Positions 14,006-22,135 of a stretch of DNA of 27,690 bases are shown here, piece after piece (position 1 is the stretch's first letter; each line of letters starts with the position of its first letter). The stretch covers positions 1-27,690 of the forward strand of contig DASRMS010000061.1 of NCBI GenBank assembly GCA_035647835.1, in the 5' to 3' direction. A program made the position numbers and the translations under genes. The notes under the pieces were generated by a model. The model ran no database searches. It was given only the letters and a program-made list of their open reading frames with translations, and was not told where the DNA came from. The DNA comes from UBA9865 sp035647835. Its GTDB lineage: Bacteria > Bacillota > Dethiobacteria > Dethiobacterales > Dethiobacteraceae.

Positions 14006-15112
14006 TTAGAACATTAATTTTTGTCGTCTCATACCAATATTCAGGACAACGCCAATAGCCATCATGTTCATTAGCAGGGAACTACCACCATATGACATGA
14101 AGGGCAGCGGAATTCCTGTTACTGGCATAATGCCGATCGTCATGCCGATATTTACTAAAATATGAAAAGTCATCATGATGGCTACACCAATACACACCAG
14201 CATGCCGAAAGTATCTTTAGCCTGAGCAGCCAGGCGAATAATGCGCAGGATTAAAAAAGCATAAAGCAGAACCAGCAGCACACTACCCAGCAGACCTGTC
14301 GCTTCTGCATACGCCGAAAAAACAAAGTCAGTATGCTGCTCTAACAAAAAATTTAAAGCGTTTTGAGTGCCGGGAGCGAATAAACCTTTACCCACTAAAC
14401 CACCTGAACCCACAGCAATTAACGACTGGATAATTTGATAGCCATCATTTAAGGGGTCGAGGTAGGGATTGGTAAAAATAATGAGGCGCATTTTTTGATA
14501 ATCTTTAAGCGTAAACCACAGTGCTGGCAGTCCTACCGCTAAACCAATGCCGGCATAGGTCATTAAATGCTGAACTTTTGCCCCGGCCATATAGAGCATG
14601 CCAAAAGAAATGGCAGTAAAAACCAGCGAGGTGCCCAAGTCCGGCTGCATAAAGATCAGACCCATAGGGAGAGCAACATGAAAAAAAGCAGGCAGCAGGC
14701 TAGCCATGCCCTCAAAATCTCCCTCTTGAGCAGATAACAAGCGCGCCATAGAGATAATAATGCCTAGTTTCGCAAACTCCGACGGCTGCAGCTCAAAAAA
14801 ACCTAGATCAATCCAGCGCTGGGCCCCGCCACCATCGGAGCCCACAAATAGCACAGCAATCAGCAAGGCGAGGACAGTTAGATAAATGTAAGGCGCAAAG
14901 CGATGGAGATAGGTATAGTCGATACTTAAAATAAAAAGCATGGCCACAAAACCTACAGCAAAGCGGATAAGTTGTCTTTTGGCAAAATAAAGTGGATCAC
15001 CCGTAATATTGATCGTTGTACTAGTGATAATAAGTAAACTGATTGCTACTATGGCACAAACAGTAAGTAAAAGCAACCAGTCGAAATTACGCAACAGTCT
15101 GCGGTCAAACAC
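14006..15112 (-). CDS. rodA: SEDS peptidoglycan glycosyltransferase RodA
   Basis: This is a 368-residue polytopic membrane protein of the RodA/FtsW/SpoVE family, which polymerises lipid II during elongation with PBP2. Visible family motifs are WIDLGFFELQPSEFAKLG, the catalytic-region Asp in MQPDLGTSLVF, and the C-terminal PVTGIPLPFMSYGGSSL. The start is GTG at 15112, with AGGTGG 4-5 nt upstream, giving MFDRRLLRNFDW. The frame continues open to 15223, but that part is the minE terminator and rodA promoter. PBP2, its normal partner, is encoded about 2 kb upstream in the same orientation, beyond minCDE. It ends at a strong hairpin. Confidence 0.95.
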   Translation of the reverse strand: MFDRRLLRNFDWLLLLTVCAIVAISLLIITSTTINITGDPLYFAKRQLIRFAVGFVAMLFILSIDYTYLHRFAPYIYLTVLALLIAVLFVGSDGGGAQRWIDLGFFELQPSEFAKLGIIISMARLLSAQEGDFEGMASLLPAFFHVALPMGLIFMQPDLGTSLVFTAISFGMLYMAGAKVQHLMTYAGIGLAVGLPALWFTLKDYQKMRLIIFTNPYLDPLNDGYQIIQSLIAVGSGGLVGKGLFAPGTQNALNFLLEQHTDFVFSAYAEATGLLGSVLLVLLYAFLILRIIRLAAQAKDTFGMLVCIGVAIMMTFHILVNIGMTIGIMPVTGIPLPFMSYGGSSLLMNMMAIGVVLNIGMRRQKLMF

Positions 15113-15148
15113 ATTCCCACCTCTGATCTTTGTTACATAAGGTTGGAT

Positions 15149-15181
15149 AAAAAAAATAAGTGCAGGAATTCCTGCACTTAT
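15149..15181 (-). terminator. minCDE terminator
   Basis: A perfect 26-bp palindrome (15156-15181, core GTGCAGGAATTCCTGCAC) is followed on the minus strand by a run of eight T. It starts 47 nt after the minE stop. The rodA promoter -10 abuts its upstream edge. Confidence 0.9.
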
Positions 15182-15210
15182 ATTATACGGTAAGTTAACC
15201 AGCACGTAAA
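15182..15210 (-). promoter_or_regulatory. SigA promoter of rodA, abutting the minE terminator
   Basis: On the minus strand the -35 is TTTACG (15210-15205, 4/6), the spacer 17 nt, and the -10 a perfect TATAAT (15187-15182). Transcription would begin near 15175, inside the upstream arm of the terminator hairpin. RNA started here lacks part of that arm, whereas RNA reading through from minE has all of it. Confidence 0.7.
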
Positions 15211-15227
15211 GCGGCAACAACACCCAG

Positions 15228-15494
15228 CTACATATTTCGACGGATAGATTTGATGCACAAGTTAGCCTCTAAAACGGCTGTTCCTTCGCTATGGTGCATA
15301 TTAATCTGCGTTTGATTTTCATCAATTTCCATATATTTCGATATAACTTGGATCATTTCTTCTTTGATTTTATCGAGGAATTCAGGAGAAACACTAGCTC
15401 GGTCGTGGACAAGCACTAGACGTAAGCGCTCTTTTGCCACATCTTTACTATCCTGCCTACCCATTAGGGCATTAAGCATAGCTCTCAGGTTCAT
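15228..15494 (-). CDS. minE: Cell division topological specificity factor MinE
   Basis: This is an 88-residue protein of standard MinE length. The MinD-contact segment KERLRLVLVHDRA and the dimer helix FLDKIKEEMIQVISKYMEID are clear. MinE releases MinD from the membrane and drives pole-to-pole oscillation of MinCD. The ATG at 15494 has AAGGAAG upstream and lies 14 bp after minD. A MinE in a spore-former marks a Clostridia-type division system, since Bacillus uses DivIVA/MinJ instead. Confidence 0.96.
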   Translation of the reverse strand: MNLRAMLNALMGRQDSKDVAKERLRLVLVHDRASVSPEFLDKIKEEMIQVISKYMEIDENQTQINMHHSEGTAVLEANLCIKSIRRNM

Positions 15495-15508
15495 AGTCCA
15501 CTTCCTTT

Positions 15509-16306
15509 CTACCCACCAAAGCCGATCAGCCTTTTTAGTCGGCTAAAGAATGAGTGGTTCTGATTCAAATCTAAAAATGTTACAGCCTCACCAAGAATCC
15601 TTTGTACTACATTACGGTAAGCTTGTCCCGCTAAAGAATTACTGTCAGCAACTACTGGCTCGCCCCGATTTGTAGAAACAATTATTCTTTCATCATCCGG
15701 GATTACACCAACTAGCTCAATCGCTAATATTTCTAAGATATCATCGATATTCATCATGTCACCGCGTTTAACCATTTCCGGTCGCAGGCGATTAATGAGC
15801 AGTCGTGATTCTTCTAACTCTGCCGCTTCGAGAAGACCAATAATTCGATCTGCATCACGCACGGCGGATACTTCTGGTGTAGTGACGATAATCGCCTGAT
15901 CTGCACCAGCAATGGCATTGCGGAAACCTTGTTCAATGCCTGCCGGGCAATCCACTAATATGTAATCATATTCTTCTTTTAACTCGTCACATAATTTTTT
16001 CATCTGCTCGGGGCTGACAGCATTTTTATCCCGTGTCTGTGCCGCTGGCAGAAGAAAAAGATTCTCATAACGCTTATCACGAATTAAGGCTTGCTTGGTG
16101 CGGCAGTTACCTTCTACCACATCTACCAAGTCATAAACAATCCTATTTTCCAAACCCATAACCACATCTAGGTTCCGTAACCCGATATCGGCATCAATCA
16201 AGACCACTTTTTTGTTTTGCATTGCCAAACCAACGCCCAGATTAGCTGTAGTTGTGGTTTTTCCTACTCCGCCTTTACCGGAGGTAACGACAATCACTTC
16301 TCCCAT
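15509..16306 (-). CDS. minD: Septum-site-determining ATPase MinD
   Basis: This is a 265-residue ParA/MinD-type ATPase. It has the deviant Walker A GKGGVGKTT near the N terminus, switch I DIGLRNLDVVMG, Walker B-like VDCPAGIE, and a C-terminal amphipathic membrane-targeting helix (FFSRLKRLIGF). It recruits MinC to the membrane and is stimulated by MinE. The ATG at 16306 has AAAAGGAG 8 nt upstream. It lies 31 bp after minC, in the minCDE operon. Confidence 0.98.
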   Translation of the reverse strand: MGEVIVVTSGKGGVGKTTTTANLGVGLAMQNKKVVLIDADIGLRNLDVVMGLENRIVYDLVDVVEGNCRTKQALIRDKRYENLFLLPAAQTRDKNAVSPEQMKKLCDELKEEYDYILVDCPAGIEQGFRNAIAGADQAIIVTTPEVSAVRDADRIIGLLEAAELEESRLLINRLRPEMVKRGDMMNIDDILEILAIELVGVIPDDERIIVSTNRGEPVVADSNSLAGQAYRNVVQRILGEAVTFLDLNQNHSFFSRLKRLIGFGG

Positions 16307-16337
16307 TTTTTCAACTCCTTTTTAGATGATAACCTTT

Positions 16338-17003
16338 CTAGGAACCCAGTTTGGTTGTAATCGCTGCAATCATCACGCCCAGATCACTAACATACGCATA
16401 TTCCGGCTGCTCCGGCAGTTCAGAGTCATCTGGTGCCCGAGAGATAATATCAGCAATGCGCAGCTGAGTGGGGGCCAGACGCAAGGCGACAACAGAAGCG
16501 CTGCGGTCGCCGTCGACGCCGGCGTGGGCAATCCCCCGCAATGTACCAAACACATAGATATCCCCATCAGCAACAATTTCTGCACCAGGGTTGACATCTC
16601 CCAGTACTATTACATGACCAGGGAAGCGAATATATTGTCCTGAACGCAGTGTTCGCTTGATAACCAAAGCACGACCTTCTTTAAATCCATCCAGTCGCAA
16701 ATCATCTGTTTCACCCTGTCTGCGAGCCGCTGCAATGGCCGGCGGACGATCACTAGCCGAATTTATCGCTATTAAGTGAAGGCGACTGTTTTGCCTTACT
16801 ACATCAATTAGTGCCTCTGTTTCTTCTTCTGTTAATTCCCTTTGCCCAACATCAATACGTACAGGTGCCTCACCGAAAAAAGCAGCTCTTTGTTTGAGGC
16901 GTTCCGCCAAGTCAGACATAATATCGCTAAATGCTGCATGATCCAGACAATAGATCGTTACGCCGTCTTTATTCCCTTTAAATTCCACCGTTATGTTACT
17001 CAT
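16338..17003 (-). CDS. minC: Septum formation inhibitor MinC
   Basis: This is a 221-residue protein with an N-terminal FtsZ-inhibiting domain at about 1-105. The C-terminal beta-helix dimerisation and MinD-binding domain covers about 115-215, with the repeated Gly-rich pattern RSGQYIRFPGHVIVLGDVNPGAEIVADGD split over several turns. The ATG at 17003 is selected because GGAGGAGA lies 2-8 nt upstream. The ATG at 17030 is upstream of that ribosome binding site. It is the first gene of minCDE, directly after the mrdA terminator and a SigH-like promoter. Confidence 0.95.
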   Translation of the reverse strand: MSNITVEFKGNKDGVTIYCLDHAAFSDIMSDLAERLKQRAAFFGEAPVRIDVGQRELTEEETEALIDVVRQNSRLHLIAINSASDRPPAIAAARRQGETDDLRLDGFKEGRALVIKRTLRSGQYIRFPGHVIVLGDVNPGAEIVADGDIYVFGTLRGIAHAGVDGDRSASVVALRLAPTQLRIADIISRAPDDSELPEQPEYAYVSDLGVMIAAITTKLGS

Positions 17004-17036
17004 AATCTCCTCCACTGCACAACATATCACACCTTA

Positions 17037-17065
17037 TTTTTCATCAATCAGCGCCAAATTCCTGC
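17037..17065 (-). promoter_or_regulatory. SigH-like promoter candidate for minCDE
   Basis: On the minus strand GCAGGAATT (17065-17057) matches RnAGGAwWW fully. After 11 nt comes GATGAAAAA (17045-17037), matching RnnGAATww with one mismatch (A for T). No good SigA promoter is seen between the mrdA terminator and minC, and I recall that minCD of B. subtilis also has a SigH promoter. The -10 mismatch keeps this tentative. Confidence 0.45.
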
Positions 17066-17075
17066 AAACCTCTGC

Positions 17076-17100
17076 CAAAAACCACGGGTAGAGCCCGTGG
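17076..17100 (-). terminator. mreBCD-mrdA terminator
   Basis: CCACGGG (17100-17094 on the minus strand) and CCCGTGG (17088-17082) form a 7-bp GC-rich stem with a 5-nt loop, followed by TTTTTGG. It begins 3 nt after the mrdA stop codon. Confidence 0.85.
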
Positions 17101-17103
17101 CTT

Positions 17104-18873
17104 TTAATCCATTTCTGCCAAGGCAAAGTATTCTTCGAAGATCAGTTTGGCCACAGGTACGCCACCATCGCCACCCAAGCCACCGTTTTCCACAATTACA
17201 GCTAGAGCCACTTCCGGGTTATCTGCAGGTGCATAACCCACAAATAAGCTATGTGAGATCTTCCCTGCACTAACTTGAGCTGAACCAGTTTTGCCCGCTA
17301 CCTTGACAGGAACAGTACGTAAGACAGCACCGGTGCCGCCAGGTTCAGTCACAGCTTTCATGCCTGTACGGGCAAGTTCCCAGTTTTTCTCACTGTAAGG
17401 TAAAGTATTCAGCACCTCGGGTTTCGCTTCATAAACCACTTTACCTTTACCGTTAAGCGCTTTTTCTACTAAATAGGGACGGTAATGGGTGCCATGGTTA
17501 GCTAAAATTGCCGCATAATTTGCCAACTGCAAAGGTGTGATCGCATGACCTTGACCAATGGCAGCTGTGAGCACATCACCGGGCATAAAATTACTGCGCC
17601 GCTCCTTGGAGTCAATCACGCCAGCCACCTCACCACGAATGTCCGTCAGACCAGTCACTTTGCCAAAACCAAAATCGTGGGCATAGGCTGCTAAACGCTC
17701 AATACCCAAACGATAACCCATCTCATAGAAGAAAATATTACAGGATTTTTGCAGTGCGCCAATGATATTTAAGTGCCCGTGAGCAGTACTATTAAAACAG
17801 CGGCGGCGGTCGCTACCAAAAAAAGATTTAACACCTACACAGGTGACACGTGACTTTTCTGTAATCACACCTTCTTCCAAGGCCGCCAGTGTTCCCACAA
17901 GTTTAAAGGTAGAGCCTACTGGATAAGTGCCTTGAATGGCTTTGTTAATCTCTGGTTTATTGGGGTCCGCCTGAATCTCCTTATAGTCATTAAAGAATGT
18001 ATTGGGATTAAACCCAGGGAAGCTAACCATAGCCAAAATTCCGCCAGTGTTGGGGTCAAGGGCTACCACAGCACCTCTGCTGGCTTGAGTGTTGCCCTTT
18101 TTCTGTAAATCAGCAATCCCCTGCGCCAGGGACCGTGCCGCAATCTCCTGCAGTCGTGTATCTAAAGTCAGCTCGAGGTCATTACCGCCAACTGGTTCAG
18201 TTCTTTCTAGGACACGCACACGGTTACCAAAGCGATCTGTTTCAATCCGTAAAATACCATCCTGCCCGTGTAAGTATTGCTCATAAGTGGATTCTAAACC
18301 TGCTTGACCAATAATATCGGTAAAACGATAGCCCTCAGCTTTCATCGCTTCATATTGATAGTCGCGAATGACGCCAACATAACCTAAAACGTGTGCTGCA
18401 AGTGTCTGTAAGGGATATTCACGGACTGGCTGTGTTTCTATAATCACGCCAGGCAAATCCATGGCATGCTCTTCCAATTTAGCTACAATTTCTGCGGAAA
18501 CATCATTAGCAATTCGGATCGGGGCAAACCTTTTGTACTGCTGCTGCAAAATTTTCTCTTGGATTTCCTCTTTTTCTATTTCTAGCGTCTCACTTAAGTA
18601 GTCAATAACTTCTGCTGCTTTTTGTCGATCCAAATCCAGTAAAGATACAGAAAAACCCGGTCGATTAGTAGCGAGACTGATACCATTACGGTCACGTATT
18701 TCGCCGCGTGTCGCCGTAATGGGCAGATCACGCAGGCGGTTATTTTCGGCCTGCCCTAGATAGTGATCGTATTTGTATATTTGCAGCCAAGCTAAACGTG
18801 CTGTTAAAAGCAGAGCAACAAAGATAACCGCAAAAGTAAACATGCGCAGTCTTTTTTGTAGTGATCTTGTCAT
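17104..18873 (-). CDS. mrdA: Penicillin-binding protein 2 (elongation transpeptidase)
   Basis: This is a 589-residue class B PBP. An N-terminal membrane anchor at about 11-31 is followed by the PBP dimerisation domain (TRGEIRDRNG near 55) and the transpeptidase domain. Its active-site motifs are Ser321-T-F-Lys324, Ser377-Cys-Asn379 and Lys528-Thr-Gly530. It cross-links peptidoglycan during elongation with RodA and MreBCD. Between the first two motifs lie Cys345, Cys359, His365 and Cys378, placed like the zinc site reported for E. coli PBP2 but with Cys in place of the two Asp ligands. The ATG at 18873 overlaps the mreD stop by 4 bp (ATGA). A terminator follows. Confidence 0.96.
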   Translation of the reverse strand: MTRSLQKRLRMFTFAVIFVALLLTARLAWLQIYKYDHYLGQAENNRLRDLPITATRGEIRDRNGISLATNRPGFSVSLLDLDRQKAAEVIDYLSETLEIEKEEIQEKILQQQYKRFAPIRIANDVSAEIVAKLEEHAMDLPGVIIETQPVREYPLQTLAAHVLGYVGVIRDYQYEAMKAEGYRFTDIIGQAGLESTYEQYLHGQDGILRIETDRFGNRVRVLERTEPVGGNDLELTLDTRLQEIAARSLAQGIADLQKKGNTQASRGAVVALDPNTGGILAMVSFPGFNPNTFFNDYKEIQADPNKPEINKAIQGTYPVGSTFKLVGTLAALEEGVITEKSRVTCVGVKSFFGSDRRRCFNSTAHGHLNIIGALQKSCNIFFYEMGYRLGIERLAAYAHDFGFGKVTGLTDIRGEVAGVIDSKERRSNFMPGDVLTAAIGQGHAITPLQLANYAAILANHGTHYRPYLVEKALNGKGKVVYEAKPEVLNTLPYSEKNWELARTGMKAVTEPGGTGAVLRTVPVKVAGKTGSAQVSAGKISHSLFVGYAPADNPEVALAVIVENGGLGGDGGVPVAKLIFEEYFALAEMD

Positions 18874-19397
18874 AACTTACTCCACTCCTCTGCTTCGCTT
18901 TCTGCAAAGAGCAGATTGCGCTTTTGAGCACGAAAAAGAAAGGGGTAGATAATCCCCATAATTAAAAAATGCATCGCTATGTGCGGCAAAGTTACCTGCT
19001 TCAGGTAAGTAAGAAGAGGCAGCGGGAATTGTATCTGATAAAGTTTTAGTAAAATAAAACTGATCAAATCACTGATAATAGTAAAAATAGGCATTAACAC
19101 CATCGCGGACAAGGTTAGTTCTTTATTAATATCGCTGGAGAGCAAGCCCGCGGTTGTACCTACCAGCATTTTACTAAGCGCAAAAAAGCCCAGTGGTGAA
19201 CCAAATAAGATATCTTGAGCTAGACCGGCACACAATCCTACGATAGCACCACGACGGGCATCCGCTAAAAGTGCTAAAGCAACTGTCACCACAAGTAAAA
19301 TGTCAGGCTGTACGCCACTGGGCCCAGCTAGTGCCAGCACAGAGCCTTGTAGCACCAGGCTACTGATAAACAGCACAAAAATTAAGAGCGCAGCCAT
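18870..19397 (-). CDS. mreD: Rod shape-determining protein MreD
   Basis: This is a 175-residue, very hydrophobic protein with about five or six membrane helices and the family segment SGVQPDILLVVTVALAL followed by GLCAGLAQDILFGSPLGFFAL. MreD works with MreC to link cytoplasmic MreB to the PBP2-RodA synthase. Its ATG overlaps the mreC stop by one base (TAATG) and its stop overlaps mrdA by 4 bp, so mreC, mreD and mrdA are translationally coupled. Confidence 0.94.
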   Translation of the reverse strand: MAALLIFVLFISSLVLQGSVLALAGPSGVQPDILLVVTVALALLADARRGAIVGLCAGLAQDILFGSPLGFFALSKMLVGTTAGLLSSDINKELTLSAMVLMPIFTIISDLISFILLKLYQIQFPLPLLTYLKQVTLPHIAMHFLIMGIIYPFLFRAQKRNLLFAESEAEEWSKL

Positions 19398-20275
19398 TAA
19401 AGATTCTCCTCTTCCTCTGGGATCACCGGCAAATCGGACTGAGGAATAACTACAAAAACTTCCTCCAAACGATTAAAATTAGCCGCTGGCTGCAGTTGAG
19501 CATATTGTGTCAAACCCATCTCATCCTCTGCCGTCTCCAGGACATAACCGATCAGCAAACCTTTAGGAAAAACACCACCGAGCCCTGAGGAAATAATGGT
19601 ATCCCCCGCTTGAATATTGGCTTCACGGGGTAAATCTTTCATGCGTAAATACGCGGTATTATTCGGATCATACTCTACGACACCAACTTCGCCTGGTTCT
19701 CGTGAACGCTGTACTAGAGCACTCACACGACGGCTTGCATTCGTCAAAAGTTGTACCTGGGCTGAATTAGGGGCAGCTGAAAGGATGTTGCCGATTAATC
19801 CTTCTGCTGTGACCACGGCCATATTTGGTTCGATGCCATCTTTTGTCCCCTGGTTAATTGTAATCGTCTTAAACCAGTTGCTGGGATCGCGTGCTATTAC
19901 TTCTGCAGTAATCAGTTCATATTCACTAGCTTCACGATATTCCAGCATGCTGCGAAGACGATCGTTTTCCTGCCGCAGTTCAGCTATTTGTGTTTGCAAG
20001 GAAACCGCCTCGGTTAATTGCTGCCGCAGGTTTTCATTTTCCTGACGTAAAAGTCGATAATTTCTGGCAGTTGAAAAAACACTCTCAACAGAACGGGTTA
20101 AACGTTGAAAGACCCCTTGTACAGGGGCCACAACATACTGCAGCATTTCTTCCGGCCATGTAGCACCTTGCCGGTTAGCAGTCACACCAGTAAGTAACAA
20201 CAGAACAGATAGTACGCTGACCAGAGAAATTATTTTTAGATTATTATTTTTACGGTTATTTTTCTGAACATGCAC
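19397..20275 (-). CDS. mreC: Rod shape-determining protein MreC
   Basis: This is a protein of about 292 residues with one N-terminal membrane helix (LKIISLVSVLSVLLLLTGV). A coiled coil follows at about 60-105 (LLRQENENLRQQL, then QIAELRQENDRLRSML), then the beta-barrel MreC domain with GLIGNILSAAPNSAQVQLLT. It scaffolds PBP2-RodA outside the membrane. The start is uncertain: GTG at 20275 has AGGTGA 5 nt upstream, while the ATG at 20281 and GTG at 20284 overlap that site. It lies 32 bp after mreB. Confidence 0.95.
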   Translation of the reverse strand: MHVQKNNRKNNNLKIISLVSVLSVLLLLTGVTANRQGATWPEEMLQYVVAPVQGVFQRLTRSVESVFSTARNYRLLRQENENLRQQLTEAVSLQTQIAELRQENDRLRSMLEYREASEYELITAEVIARDPSNWFKTITINQGTKDGIEPNMAVVTAEGLIGNILSAAPNSAQVQLLTNASRRVSALVQRSREPGEVGVVEYDPNNTAYLRMKDLPREANIQAGDTIISSGLGGVFPKGLLIGYVLETAEDEMGLTQYAQLQPAANFNRLEEVFVVIPQSDLPVIPEEEENL

Positions 20276-20307
20276 GGGCATCACCTTTCACATCTGCCCC
20301 GCCAAGC

Positions 20308-21345
20308 CTAATGCATGCGACGCGGGGCAAGGGCTACTCTGCGTAACAATTCTATTTCGCCAAGTGCTTTTCCTGCCCCCAGCGCTACACAATCCACGGG
20401 GTTCTCTGCAATATAGACAGGCATGCCCGTTTCTCTGGCAATTAGCTTGTCCAGACCTTGTAAGAGAGCTCCACCGCCAGTCATGACGATGCCTTTATCC
20501 ATGATATCAGCCGCCAATTCAGGTGGAGTTTTTTCTAAAGTGATTTTAATGGCTTCTAAAATACTAGCAACCGGATCTGCTAAAGCTGAAACAATTTCTT
20601 CCGCCGAAATTTCCTGCGTTTTCGGCAGCCCACTGACTAAATCACGCCCGCGAATATCCATTTTCTTTGGTTCTACATCCTCACGGTACGCAGTGCCAAT
20701 TTTAATCTTAACTTCTTCCGCAGTCCGTTCACCAATCATCAAATTATAGTTTTTCTTAATGTACTGCACAATGGACTCGTCCATTTCATCGCCGCCAACA
20801 CGAATAGAACGGCTAGTTACAATCCCCCCTAAGGAGATAATCGCCACTTCAGTAGTGCCGCCGCCAATATCGACAATCATGCTGCCGGTGGGTTCTTCTA
20901 CCGGCAGACCTGCACCGATAGCTGCTGCCATGGGTTCTTCAATTAAAAATGCTTCTTTGGCACCAGCTTGCTTGGTGGCATCAATTACAGCTCGTTTTTC
21001 TACTTCTGTTACACCGGAAGGTACGCAAACCACAACCTGTGCCTTAAACATGGTAGTACGTTTATAAGCTTTATTGATAAAATGACGCAGCATAGTTTGC
21101 GTTACGTCAAAATCCGCAATAACCCCATCTTTCATCGGGCGGATAGCCACGATGTTACCGGGTGTACGACCGATCATCCGTTTAGCTTCTTCTCCTACCT
21201 CCAGCAGCGAACCGGTATCCCGTCGAATAGCAACCACGGATGGTTCACGAAGGACGATTCCCTTACCCTTTACAAAAACTATCGTATTTGCAGTTCCCAA
21301 ATCAATACCAATATCACGGGAAAAATATTTCGTCACAAAGCGCAT
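20308..21345 (-). CDS. mreB: Actin-like cell-shape protein MreB
   Basis: This is a 345-residue protein with the actin-fold nucleotide motifs. Phosphate 1 is GIDLGTANT near the N terminus, phosphate 2 is DIGGGTTEVA, and the adenosine motif is GIVMTGGGALLQGLD. An amphipathic N terminus (MRFVTKYFSRD) may bind the membrane. It polymerises under the membrane and guides elongation. The ATG at 21345 is preferred with GGGAG about 8 nt upstream. The two earlier Mets (21375, 21366) are in the leader next to the promoter at 21384-21411. It is the first gene of mreBCD-mrdA. Confidence 0.98.
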   Translation of the reverse strand: MRFVTKYFSRDIGIDLGTANTIVFVKGKGIVLREPSVVAIRRDTGSLLEVGEEAKRMIGRTPGNIVAIRPMKDGVIADFDVTQTMLRHFINKAYKRTTMFKAQVVVCVPSGVTEVEKRAVIDATKQAGAKEAFLIEEPMAAAIGAGLPVEEPTGSMIVDIGGGTTEVAIISLGGIVTSRSIRVGGDEMDESIVQYIKKNYNLMIGERTAEEVKIKIGTAYREDVEPKKMDIRGRDLVSGLPKTQEISAEEIVSALADPVASILEAIKITLEKTPPELAADIMDKGIVMTGGGALLQGLDKLIARETGMPVYIAENPVDCVALGAGKALGEIELLRRVALAPRRMH

Positions 21346-21383
21346 TAAAGCGTCTCCCTTCCTCATAAAATCCACTAATAAAT

Positions 21384-21411
21384 ATTATATCAGTTTTGGC
21401 GTTGTACACAA
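21384..21411 (-). promoter_or_regulatory. SigA promoter of mreBCD-mrdA
   Basis: On the minus strand the -10 is a perfect TATAAT (21389-21384). The -35 is TTGTGT (21411-21406, about 4/6) with a 16-nt spacer. The start would be near 21377, leaving a 30-nt leader with the ribosome binding site. The short gap to radC contains no terminator, so readthrough from radC is also possible. Confidence 0.7.
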
Positions 21412-21439
21412 TACACAAGTTTCGCTTTACAAAAATTGG

Positions 21440-22135
21440 TTAGCGGGTGATTAGGCCTTTTTCCCGAAAACTTACAAAGCGACCGTCGCCAATCACTAGA
21501 TGATCGAGCACTTCGATCCCCATTAGGCATCCGGCTTCCGTAAGTCTTTTTGTCACATCTACGTCTTCACGGCTAGGTGTAGGGTCTCCACTAGGATGAT
21601 TATGTATTAAGATCACGCTGGCACAAGCCTTGCGAATAGCCGGACGAAAAACTTCACGCGGATGTACTAATGATGAGTTAAGACTACCTATGGAAATGTC
21701 CTCCATGCCCAGCACTTTATTCTTGGTGTCCAGCAAGAGTACACGGAAATGTTCCCGCAGTTTATGCCGCAGCTCTTCCATTACCAGCCCCGCGGCATCA
21801 CTCGGTGACGAGACAGTGACGGATTCATAACGAGTACGATTACTTAAACGGGTCGCCAGTTCGGCTGCGGCCAGTAAGGTCACTGCTTTGGCTGGACCCA
21901 AACCCTTGATGGATTGCAGCTCCTCCCTACTGCTGCGCGGCAGCTCTGTTATTCCCCCCACCTTTAAGAGTACTTTTTCCGCCAATTGTACAGCCGTTTC
22001 TTGTGCAGTACCACTCCTTAACAAAATAGCCAACAATTCTGCATCCGAGAGGGCAGCGACGCCATTCAGCAGCGCTCTCTCTCTAGGCCTTTCACTTGGT
22101 GGCAGCTCCTTGATGGTCAGGCGCGCTGTTGTCAT
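21440..22135 (-). CDS. radC: RadC-family JAB/MPN-domain protein
   Basis: This is a 231-residue protein. An N-terminal helix-hairpin-helix region (LPRSSREELQSIKGLGPAKA) precedes a JAB1/MPN-like metalloprotein domain with HNHPSGDPTPSREDV, which carries the two His and Asp metal ligands. The old link to DNA repair is not supported by later work, and its role remains unclear. The ATG at 22135 has AAGGAG 9 nt upstream and lies inside the end of maf, overlapping by 44 bp. The maf-radC-mreB order is conserved in Firmicutes. Confidence 0.95.
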   Translation of the reverse strand: MTTARLTIKELPPSERPRERALLNGVAALSDAELLAILLRSGTAQETAVQLAEKVLLKVGGITELPRSSREELQSIKGLGPAKAVTLLAAAELATRLSNRTRYESVTVSSPSDAAGLVMEELRHKLREHFRVLLLDTKNKVLGMEDISIGSLNSSLVHPREVFRPAIRKACASVILIHNHPSGDPTPSREDVDVTKRLTEAGCLMGIEVLDHLVIGDGRFVSFREKGLITR

